Of a stretch of 64,000 nucleotides of DNA, positions 10,781 through 20,899 are shown one piece after another. Numbering within the stretch: position 1 is the stretch's first letter; every line of letters begins with the position of its first letter. The stretch is from Gaeumannomyces sp. JS-464. Lineage: Eukaryota > Ascomycota > Sordariomycetes > Magnaporthales > Magnaporthaceae. The notes below the pieces were generated by a model, which worked only from the letters and a program-made list of their open reading frames with translations, was not told the DNA's origin and did no database searches. Location of the stretch: positions 5,890,001-5,954,000 of the forward strand of contig NGZR01000001.1 of NCBI GenBank assembly GCA_002197995.1. Reading direction: 5' to 3'. Position numbers and translations under genes: made by a program.

Positions 10781-12144
10781 GGCCTCCGCACGGCCTTTAC
10801 CTTCTCTCCCCCTTCGTTCTTCTCCTTCCGGAGAGGGGCGTTGGCGTCGGAACAAAAAAAGATGTTTTCGAATAGCAGAAAGGAAGCCAGGAGCCCCGAG
10901 CAGACGTCCCTTATAGAATATGAGAGGCCACCCCGGACGGCTACTGATGCCGAAAACAGGCATTAGGGGCTCGTCATGGCAGAAGCTTTTGGAGCAGGGA
11001 GAGCAATCGTGGTATTTAGCTGGTCTGGATGTCAAGGCAGAAGAGGTTGGTGGTCGGATGTGGCCGACACGCAAAAACCGCCTCTGGAACTTGCCGTGTC
11101 GATCGCTCGCTCGCTGTCCTGGCCATCCTGGGAGGAAAAAGAAGAGGAAAGAGGTGGAAAACGAGGAGCTCGACCCGTCAGCCTTGGCTGCTTAGGCTTC
11201 GGGGGATGGCGTCGAGGGCAGCAGCCACGGCGCCAAAGCGCAGCGCCTCGAGCGACTTTTAAGCACTGGATCGACTCATCCTTACTGATCTGGGGAACCA
11301 CAGCCCGGGCCTGGTATTTTAGGTATCCCCAATTAACGTTGTCTAGCGCGCCGAACTACATGGGGTCTGATCGATAGGTGCTCAGTCCCAGGCTACCGGA
11401 ATCTCGACGCCTGTGCGCCGTGGATTTGACAGCCCGCGTCGGCGGGAAGAGGACCTTTCTCTGGACCTACCCGAGAGGCTTTGGAGGGACAGAAGGGACC
11501 CGATGGCGTCAAAGCCAGTAGCACAAACCTCAGCATCCTGCAGTTTGTCATTGTTATCGCGGTTGCGCTTCAGCGCATGATGTTCTTCGTAAATTTCAAT
11601 ATCATCTCCCCTGCATCCAGCTATCACATGCCCTTCAATCAGGCCGGGATGCTACCATGCTGGGGTTGCGACAGCAGTCAGGCCTCCACGTTCAGCCGCT
11701 CATCTCCTTGCCTCCATCAAAGGCCTTGGCGAATTCGAGTGCCAAATGGGTTATGTAACCCGAGCCTAGAAAGGGCTAAGGGCGGGAAGATTAGCGTGTA
11801 GTTCTGGCCGGGGTATCGCTAAGATCAAATCCAGTAACGGATGGGTTGTGTAGCGTTGCCGAGTACGGTCGGATGGGAGAGGACAAGAGGCTCGAGGGGA
11901 CAAAAGAAAAAAAAGAAAAGAAAAAAAAACAAACCTACCCGACGAATTCCGCAGCCCAGCGGAAGACACAAACAACTCTAGCAGACCCGTATACCAGCTT
12001 CTAACCACAACACACTTCCGACATGACAGGGCTGCTAGCTAGACGGGACCCGCTGTCCGCAAGTGCCAAAAAAGGGCGGGAAGAGCGAGAGCCGTCGGTC
12101 TCTGTGCGGATATCCTTTTTTTTTTCTCCCCTTTTTTGTTTGTT

Positions 12145-12638
12145 TTAATGCGCCACGTGGACCAGCCTCATGGGCGAGGGCGAGGGCGAGGGTGAGAGCA
12201 GTCCTTGAGCTCTCCCAGCTCCAGCTTCACGCCCCATCGCTGATTGGCCGTCGGCAGAAGGCCTGAAAGGGGGCGGACCTCCGCCGCTAGGCTTGACGAG
12301 GGTCCAGTCTGTTGCGTGGCTGGGCCGGCGGTCCAGGGCGTCGTCGTTGCGGCCGCCGTTCAGCCAAGCCTTCCAACGGCTCTTGCTCCTCGGCTCTCCG
12401 TACTCGTTGGCCTCCTTCATGAGAGCCCTCTCCTTCCTACCCTTGGCGTTCGACCGCGCCAGCATATGCAGACGGCGACCGCCAGGGCGGCGGCGGCGAG
12501 GGAGCCGGCCACGATGGCACCGATGATGCTGCCGGCGAGGGGCGTCCGGGAGCGGCTGCGGCTGGAATAGCTCGACCGTCGGGGCTCGAGTGGCAGATGC
12601 ATGTGGCCGTGGGGTGACGGTTGTAAGCGTAGAAACAC
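12145..12638 (-). pseudogene. Remnant or frameshifted single-pass membrane protein (TM plus cytoplasmic tail)
   Basis: Two overlapping minus-strand frames look like parts of one protein. The first (12638-12417) carries Ser/Arg-rich sequence, then a clear transmembrane helix GSIIGAIVAGSLAAAALAVA followed by VCICW. The second, one or two bases out of register, begins over the end of that helix (about 12465). It continues as a basic then proline-rich tail (RSNAKGRKERALMKE; GGGPPPFRPSADG; an SPSPSPSP run) to a stop at 12145. This is the layout of fungal WSC/Mid2-like surface sensors. No signal-peptide exon or ectodomain was found upstream, so this is either a fragment or a gene with an assembly indel near 12440-12465. 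Confidence 0.4.
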
Positions 12639-14566
12639 AGATGTGATTACGGTGCTTTAATGTTGTGTCAATTATTGGGCTCGCCTCTGGTGTTGGAATT
12701 ACGGCTCATAGGCAACCTCAGGGATGGACTGCTCGACGGAGAGATATAAGATGATTCCGTCATAGTGAGATTGATGGCTTCTATCGCCATATACAAGATG
12801 TCGTGTCACACAGCCTTGCGAATGCGACGAAGTAGGGAGAAAGATGTCACTGTGCATTCGGGGATCGGCGAGCACGGTCTTGTTCAACAAAGGCGAGACA
12901 CTCTGGGAAACGGGGATGTTGCTGGTTTGTGCTGACACCAATTTCGTTGATATACATTTTGGCCCAGGCAGGATGATGTCATGTATTGCCGATCGTTTGC
13001 CCTTTCTGCGACGCAGTATGCTATCGTGGCTATTTGCCAGCCGCAGCGCGGCGGTTGTGCATCCTCCCTGATAGCTCGTCGTCCTAGAAAACAACCAACA
13101 AATCACCCGTCTGCACATATTCTGGCAGACGTTGAATGATGTCTGGTATCGCAGGCGCCGTCGCACAACCTCAAGGAGAGGAAGAATACCTACCGCGGCA
13201 CCCACGGCTGGGTGACACCACAATAGCAGAATTTCTCGGGAGATGAAGTGGGACAAGCCATCAAGGAGGCCAGGCAACCGAAGGCCTGGGCGAGCGGCAC
13301 AAAGTAAAAAAAGACTGCCGGGATACGCGATCTTGCCGTTTCAAAGCCAACGCGTGCAGTTGGGCTTTGGGGAAGGGGGTGAGGCGATGGCGTTTGCTCT
13401 GACAGGCAAACAGCAGGACTGCAGTAGCTGCAAAGAACAAAGTGGAAGAGACGGAGAATTTGGCATATGTCAGGCAGTATCCCGCAGAATCAGGAGACAC
13501 ATGTTGACCTCTGATGTAAGCCCCATCCCTGATGTCAGCGTCAGGTTGCTGAGGGAGCTTGGTGATTGGCGTCGCGGCGTGTCGCCCAGCGAGGGGCAGA
13601 CCGCTGTCGACGGTCAGCAGCCCAGCCTCTCAGCCGTCGGCTGTGGCGTCGGAGCTCATCCATATCGAGAAGATCGATTACGGACAGGCAGCTCTACGAG
13701 CTCACAAAAAGACAGGTTTTCATGACCAGTCAAGTTGTTTCAAATGGTCGGCGACGGCGAGGCAAAAACCCTCGCGGTCATACGATACGGGTGGCCTCTA
13801 GGCAGAGAGTGCGCCTGGCCTCCTCCGTTGCGGAATGACAGCATTCTAGGCAGCATGGCGGTGTTGGGAGCCTTCACGGCCTTTGCGGGCAACCTCATTG
13901 GCCCGTGCCGGCATGGGTTGGCGTCCGACATCCCCCCTCCTCCAGGCCGGCTGAGCCCTTCGGCTGCAGTCAGAGTTGCGGAAACCCCGCATGTCGTCCA
14001 AACCCGATGCCCCGGCTGCGGGTGGCAGTGTTACTCAGGGGAAACTATCGGCGGCTGTGTCAGCATTATGGCTTCAGAAGAGGGGAACAGGGGCGGTGGC
14101 AGAGAGAAGCAGCAAGCTCATTGACCGACGCTACAGGCCAGCCGCAGGGTCTAGACCGGCGGAAAGATAACGCAGCCGGCGAGAAGGATGCAAGTGTGTA
14201 ACATCCCGACCACGTAGGGCTGCAGGTCCCGTGTAGAGTCGGCATGATATTATTGGGTGCGGCGTCGCAGGCTCCCTCGCAGTTGGCCCATTTTACGGAT
14301 AATCCCGACATGTCCTTCCACCCTATGATATTGGAGGAAGCGAGTTTGGGGGCCGAATTGCGAGAGACGACAGGTCATACAGGGAGTCAGTATGCTCCGC
14401 CTTGCTTCTTCTCTCGTGTTGGGAGGTGTAGGAAGGCTGGCTAAGCGTGGCTGGCTGACAGGATGACGATGATGACAGGAGGGGGTCATGCGTGCTGAGT
14501 GGCCTCTTTGGCGATATGACTTCCTTAGAAGAAACGAAAAACATGCGAGTATACGACGTCTCGAGG

Positions 14567-14573
14567 TATAAAA
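14567..14573 (+). promoter_or_regulatory. TATA box upstream of S8 peptidase gene
   Basis: TATAAAA, 136 nt before ATG 14703, followed by a CA-rich leader with CACAACCCACAC just before the start. Position fits a TATA-driven fungal promoter. Confidence 0.5.
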
Positions 14574-14702
14574 TGGGCGCCGTCCTGTTGAAGCTCAAAC
14601 TAGCAATGGTTCTGGTCCCCATCCACACGCAGAAGAACACTCGCAAACATCAGCATCACTCTTCTGTATTCTTATAATCTTCACAACCCACACACTTTCA
14701 CC

Positions 14703-16263
14703 ATGTCTTCTACCACATCCGAGGTCGTGCGGACTCCTGAAGAGGCTAAGCCGGAGCTCATTGTCATCTTCAAGACCCACCCGGTCGCCAAGGTGACGGG
14801 TCGTGGACTTGTTGCGTCGAGCGAGGACGTCAGCTCAGTCAACGAGGTCCTGACCCGTCACAACGCCTCGCTGAAGCTCCTCTTCGGCCAGGACGAGGCG
14901 CGACTCCAGGCCCAGCAAGCCGAAGTCGTTGCCGCGGCCGCGACCATCGCCCCCGTCCTCTATGGCGCTGGGGAGGAGGACGACGAGCAGCACGAGGCTG
15001 ACATCGTGGCGCCCGCCGCCCCGCCGCGGCGTCGCTGCCCGACCTCTCGTCCTTCTACACCCTGGACGGCGAGGTCGAGGACCCGGAGCCCTCGCGCCGA
15101 GCTGCTTCAGCAGGACTCTCGTCGACGCCGCGTACGTCACGCCACCGGCCGCCCCGCCGCTGTTCCTCAACGTCGAGCGCGAGGACGGCAACCCCCCGAC
15201 TGACGCCGAGGCGCCGCCGGTGACGCCCAACTTCCAGTCGCGGCAGGGCTTCCTCAGCGCGGCGCCGGGCGGCATCGAGGCGCTGTGGGCGCGCACGCAG
15301 CCGGGAGGCAAGGGTGACGGCATCCGCATCGCCGACGTCGAGTGGGGCTGGCGCTTCACGCACGAGGACCTGCGGCAGCAGCTCGGCGGCCTGCTGGCGG
15401 GCACCAACAGCACCGACACGGGCTTCGTCAACCACGGCACCGCCGTCGCCGGCGTCGTCGGTGGCGACGAGAACGCCATCGGCGTCCTGGGCATCGCGCC
15501 CAACTCGCCCTTCTACACTTCGTCGCTGGTCAACCAGAGCACGTCGGCGGCTATCAAGGCGGCCGCCGACCGTCTCAGGGCTGGCGACGTCATGCTACTC
15601 GAGGTGCACCGGTCGGGCCCGCAGGCGCCGAACCCGGCCCAAGGCCAAAAGGGATACATTGCGATCGAGTGGTGGCCCCACGACCTGGCCGCGATCCAGT
15701 ACGCGGTCGCTAAAGGCATCGTTGTGGTCGAAGCCGCCGGTAACGGTTCGGTCAACCTTGACGACCCTATCTACGATAGGCCGCAGGCGGGCTGGCCGTC
15801 AACCTGGCGCAACCCGTTCCGCACGACCAACCCGACGTCGGGCGCCATCCTCGTCGGGGCCGGCGCCCCGCCGCCGGGCACGCACGGGCGCAACTGGGGG
15901 CCGGACCGGTCGCGGCTCGACTTTTCCAACCACGGGCTCCGGGTGGACGCGCAGGGCTGGGGCCGGGAGGTGACAACGACGGGCTACGGGTCGCTGCAGG
16001 GCGGGGTGTCTCAGGACATCTGGTACACGGACACGTTCAACGGCACGTCGAGCGCGTCGCCCATCGTGACGGGGGCGGTGCTGAGCGCGCAGGGGGCGCG
16101 GCGGGCGCGCGGCAAGCGGCTGCTCACGTCGCACGAGTTCCGCGCGCTCCTCCGCGCCACCGGCTCGCCCCAGCAAGCCAGCCCCGCGGCGCCCGTCTCG
16201 CAGCGCATTGGCAACAGGCCGAACCTGCGCCAGCTGATCCCGGCGGCGCTGGCGCGTCCTTAG
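14703..16263 (+). CDS. Intronless subtilisin-like S8 peptidase, with reading-frame breaks
   Basis: Serine endopeptidase of the subtilase (S8) family, about 520 residues, no signal peptide, hence probably intracellular. The catalytic triad is visible: Asp in IRIADVEWGW, His in NHGTAVAGVVGG and Ser in GTSSASPIVTGA, with the oxyanion Asn in VVEAAGNGS. The N-terminal about 110 residues (PELIVIFKTHP and LKLLFGQDEARL) match the pre-domain of bacterial-type S8 proteins that carry the ADVE(Q/E)GW form of the Asp motif. The frame changes between 15000 and 15115. Frame 0 runs to APAAPP, frame +2 reads LPDLSSFYTLDGEV, frame 0 reads AELLQ, and frame +1 reads RTLVDAAYVTPP and continues cleanly to the stop. 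No splice sites explain this, so it is either assembly indels in GC-rich sequence or a decayed gene. A TATA box lies 136 nt upstream. Confidence 0.82.
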
Positions 16264-17093
16264 GCAGGAGGTGTGGGCTAGTTTGCGTGCAGCAGCGTGG
16301 AGGCCATAGGGCGGAACGATGCCGCGTTTGGCGGTGTGACTTTTGGGAAGCGGAAACTGGGCTGTGATGCCAGTGTTGGCACGATGTAAAGTTAGTGAGT
16401 GGATGGCGAAGGTAGCATTGTTGACGGATCCTCGGGTTTTGAGGTTTTATTCCGTTGTTTAAAATCCGAACCTACCCTTGCTGCCGATGGTGCCTTGGTC
16501 CCTGTCCCGCAGCAGCCTTTGCCACCGCACGCGGGGTGTTGGTCACATAATATCATGCTCCCAGACCCACATCAACTGTGGTCGCGCCCAATGGCTGTGT
16601 CGCATTCGTCCCCTGCCGCATTTTGGTGTGCAGCTTCAGTGGGTGTCATCACGGCTGACGGCGCTCTCAAACTGGCCGCTTAGACTTAGCGAGAAGGAAT
16701 CAAATCAATCATCGTGTGGCGCTGTGCAACCTGTGCTTCCCGAACAAACACTCTCCAAAACAACGATAGATACCTGCCCGGTATTCACTCAACCTCGCGC
16801 GGCCATCCAACACATCGCCCGAACTCGGACTTCCGCTTGCCCAGTCTCGGCTTTAGGTAAATTCCCTGCTCGATCGGGCCTTGAATCACCGAGCGCCGAC
16901 CTGAAGCCCCGCGGTTTTTGGCTTTGTTCGAGCGTCGCATGCATTCCCAGCGAAGGGCTTCTCGTTTTGCACCTTACATGAGCACAACGGCCGCCGCCCG
17001 CGCGATCCGATCCCAGACGAAGTGAGTGCACATCGATAGGCCCCTTTGTTCGCGACAGCCGCGCCTCGGCCTGCGCCTCCATAGCAGACTTTG
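16264..17093. other. Spacer upstream of Zn2Cys6 regulator gene
   Basis: Contains the 3' end of the S8 gene and the promoter of the transcription factor gene. Frames at 16399-16981 have no coding features. No TATA box close to the start at 17094. Nothing else seen. Confidence 0.4.
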
Positions 17094-20000
17094 ATGGCCA
17101 GCGCCACAAGCGAACGCCCACGGCCAGAAAATGGCTCGGCGCGGGACTCGCCGGCTAGATCCGCCGAGGCCTGGTCTGGCGCATCGGCGCTCACTTCCGT
17201 CCCTGCCGGCGCCTCCATCTACAGTCCGAGCGACACTCCCGACGACTCTCTCAATCCAAGGAGCTGCGTGACCTGCCGGAGGAGAAAGGTACGGCGTCCT
17301 GGACCTCCCTGTGCGTTCCGGAACTCTTCGCTTTACAGGAGGGGCGAAGGGCACAGCTAATACTCCCGCCAACCAGGTCAAATGCGACAAGCTCCAGCCG
17401 TGCACTAACTGCCGCCGAGCCCACATACCCTGCATATTCCCTGCCCCGGGCCGAGCCCCTAGACGACCCCGACCAAGAGACCCCAATGCGCCGCCGACGT
17501 CGAAACACCACTCGAGCGAGCGGGAAGCCGAGCTGATGAAGAGGCTGCGCAAACTAGAGGGCATTGTCGAGGAGCTGAGCGGCCAGATCGAGCTGGAGTC
17601 GACCAGGCAGAACTCGAGTTCAGAATCGCCCGAGGCGGCCACACAGGACGCCGCTGGCACCGGATCGGTCGCTGGCGCTTGCGGAGTGAGGACGTCGGTT
17701 GATGCAGGGAGCGGCTCGCGCCCGTCGGGTCGCGGGCCAAGCATATCCAGCGATCACGGCCAGGAGCCACTATCTTCAGGTGCTGGCAACTGCGGCCCGC
17801 TGGCCAGCGTGAACCCTGGCGAGAGGCCCTCCGTCCAGCACGGATTTGACCCTGAAAGAGCGATCCCCAATGTCAACCGAAAGTTCGGAAGGTTGGTTTT
17901 GCACGACAAGGGAAGGTCTCGATACGTCAGCAGCGGGTTCTGGTCCAAGATCAACGACGAGGTAGGCTTCTACAGACTCTGGATGACTAGTCAAGCCCAA
18001 CGAGGTTACCATGTCACCCGGCTAACCAACGGCTGTCTCCTTGCTGTGTGTTGGCTCGTAGATCAACGAGCTGCGCACTGCAACAGAGGAATGGCTCAGC
18101 ACTGAATCCGAATTGTCTGGAGGGGAGGAGGATACCCCTGAATTCCCAAAGGGACTTCCGGGCGGCTACCCCAACAACGCCTTCTTATTCGGCCATCATA
18201 CGGCCGAGGTTGATCTCCGAAGCTTCCACCCGTTGCCGTCCCAGATACCATTCATATGGCAGGTCTATGACCAAAATGTCAACTCGATAACCAAAATCCT
18301 CCACTCGCCCACGATGGCCATCACTGTCAACGAAACCCGCAAAAACCTGGACAACCTGGAGCCTCCGCTCGAGGCGCTCATGTTTGCCATCTACATGGGT
18401 GCCATCGTGTCCATGGAGGAGGCAGAGGTGGGCCTCGCTCTTTACGGCTCTCCTTTGACCTTCCCAACGACTCTTTGTTCGCTGACCTACCGCACTCCCA
18501 TGACAGGTGAAAACCAACTTTGGTTCCGACCAGGCGACCCTGATAGCAAAATATCGCTATGCTCTGGAGATAGCTTTGGCGAAAGCCGAGTTTCTTACAT
18601 CAACAGATCTGGCCACGTTTCAGGCATTCGTCCTCTACACCACCCTGGTGAGGCGCCGCAACGACACGCGGTATGCCTGGACTCTCGTTGGCCTGGCCGT
18701 GCGCATCAGCCACGCCCTAGGACTACACCGCGATCCAACAAACTTCCCCGGCATCAGTCCTTTTGACTGTGAGATGCGCAGGCGTCTCTTCTGGTACCTC
18801 TTGACGATGGACTTCCGCGCCGCCGAGGACCAGGGAACAGATCTGGTCATAATAGATCGGTCCTTCGATACCCAGATCCCTCTCAACATCAACGATGCAG
18901 ACTTCGGGCCCGACTCCACCGAGCTCCCGCCGCCACGCCAAGGCGAAACGGAGATGACGTTTTTGTTGATGCTCGATAACATCCAGGTGTACCTTCGTCG
19001 CATCTTGAACATGACTTCAGCCGCGGGGGCTGCATGTCCTGGAGATGTGGACAGCCCGTTTGAGAAACGGGAGCAGCTGCTCGAGGACATCATTAAGACC
19101 GTCGATCGAGTCTGCCCGCCACCTGCAGGCACTGCAAAAGCAAACCCGATGACATTCTTGGCAGCCACCGTCGGCCGGGTCATACACGCCAAGATGACCA
19201 TCATCGTCTACCAGAACGGTCTTGTGGCGGCTTGCCACGGCAACGTGACAGACGAGCTGACTGAGGAACGTCAGGACCGCCTCTACACAGCCGCCATCGA
19301 GGTGTTTGAGCACGGAAATCTGCTAGCACTCGACCCGCGCGTCAAGCAGTGGAGCTGGATGCTTCGTGTGTTTATGCAGTGGCAGGCTGCCGCCTACCTG
19401 CTTCTCAGGATGTCGCGGGCTCCCTGGAGCCCCATGTCGGAGCGCGCCTGGACGGCACTCGGGGTCACCTTCAGCAGCGCCAGCGCCGCCGCCGAGTTAG
19501 ACCGCATCGCAGACAATACAGCCGTCTGGCTACCGTTCAGGCGTCTCTACACGCGCGCCCGCCGCCATCGCGCCGCCGAGGTGGCGAGGCTGCGCTCGGA
19601 CAAGGAAGCCGCGCGGGCGCTCGATCTCTCGTACTCCCCAAAGACAGCACCGTCCTTCAACACGCTCTCCAACAGCGTGAGGGCGGCAATGGCGCGTCAG
19701 AACTGGCGCAAGCTGGTTGACGCGCCGCCCCTCGAGAATGGTCCGCCGGCCCAAATGCAAGCATCAAACCTGCGGCAGAGGGATCCGAAAACTGCGCGCT
19801 CGGCATCTCGGTCACAGGTCTCCGGCCCGAATTTCTCTCTGACCGAGCCACAGTTGGCGGCATCAAAATCTTCGCACGTCCAAGGCGTAGGAGGCGATGC
19901 CGCGTCAGAAACCACTCTAACCCCCGACACCTTCAGCATGGGCGTGTTGGACTTCATGGACCAGGTCATGGCGCAACCGACCTTTGCGCCCGCCGACTTC

Positions 20001-20480
20001 TGGCCCCTTGCCTTCCCTTCCAACAACACAGCGTTAAATAGCAGCGCTCTGCCGCCTAGACAGGCAAACAATTCCTCCCAACGGGGCATGCCGCCGCAGC
20101 ATCCACTGCAGACGCAGCCGCCAGCCTCGGGCACGCAGCTCCCTGATGCCTTTCGGAAGAACAACGCTCAGCCGTGGCTCTACCCGTTCTCTGATGGCCT
20201 GCCATCTCTGACCGGCAGCGGCAGAGATGTAGACAAACCCGACGACACCCCGTACGTTTCTCCCACCACCAAGGCAGCGGCCGATAGGGGAGAAGGGCCT
20301 TTCATCGATTTCCCGGACGTCATGTCGGGGATAACCGGCGATCAAGCCGGCAGCCCATCGCTGGACGATTTGGACGTGGCCATGGACACGGACGACTTCA
20401 ACTGGCAAACCTTCAACGAGAATATTCGTGGCTTCCCGCCCGGCGCCGGCAACTCCACCACGGGTCTTTGGGGTATTTGA
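17094..20480 (+). CDS. Zn2Cys6 (C6) fungal-specific transcription factor
   Basis: Nuclear DNA-binding regulator. Exons 17094-17288, 17377-17961, 18062-18427 and 18507-20480 join in one frame to 1039 residues. The zinc cluster occupies residues 58-84 as C-x2-C-x6-C-x5-C-x2-C-x6-C (CVTCRRRK then VKCDKLQPCTNC), split by intron 1 right after RRRK. A coiled-coil linker follows (ELMKRLRKLEGIVEELSGQI, about residues 115-135). The middle region is the fungal_trans domain with its typical block GLAVRISHALGLHRD and CEMRRRLFWYLLTMD. The C-terminal 350 residues are disordered, rich in Ser, Pro, Asn and acidic residues, and likely activating. Target genes cannot be told from sequence, and no metabolic cluster is adjacent. 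No frame errors. Confidence 0.93.
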
Positions 20481-20899
20481 GTGAAGTGCCTGACTGTTTC
20501 GAGCCACATGTCATGTTTACCTGGTCCTTTGTTTGGACGCGGATACCTGTTTTTCACCATCTGATCTTGGTACTACTAGAGCGCCCACCTTTTGCTTCTG
20601 TATATCTAACGGCGCTAGACACAGCTCCCCGCTTGATATAGCCATCTTCACACCACGCGATGCTCGCTTCCCGTATTCCCTTGGCCCTGCCGCGTTTACC
20701 GCGAGCGGTGCGGTGTAGGTCGGATATTTGTTGTGATATTCCCTCAACATCGGAGAAAACCTTGTCTCCCGTCATGCTACTTGACGCTGTATCATACAGA
20801 AACACGAACCATTTCGACGGCGTCCGAACAAGATATGAGCACTTGGGGATCATCGCCAATAAAGGAGATTTCCCACAGCAAAACGCAAATGCAGACGCT
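20481..20899. other. Convergent 3' spacer between regulator and GRDP-like genes
   Basis: Intergenic 419 nt between two stop codons. Frames on both strands (20533-20718 +, 20554-20955 -) are shadows of each other. No terminator hairpin or repeat recognised. Confidence 0.4.

Larger units (their letters stand above)
10781..14702. other. Gene-poor 3.9-kb spacer
   Basis: Between the PTH11-like gene and the S8 peptidase gene. The only structured part is the broken membrane-protein remnant at 12145-12638. A 192-codon minus frame at 12699-13277 and frames at 13243-13725 (+) and 13261-13500 (-) show no signal peptide, motif or splice support. The last 150 nt hold the TATA box and leader of the S8 gene. 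No repeats or mobile-element ends recognised. Confidence 0.4.

Noticed and set aside
12699..13277. 192-codon minus-strand ORF
   Set aside because: No signal peptide, domain, codon signal or splice context; kept only as a note in the spacer.
15314..15973. 219-codon Arg/Ser/Thr-rich frame overlapping the S8 peptidase
   Set aside because: Shadow frame caused by very GC-rich codons of the peptidase; composition is artefactual.
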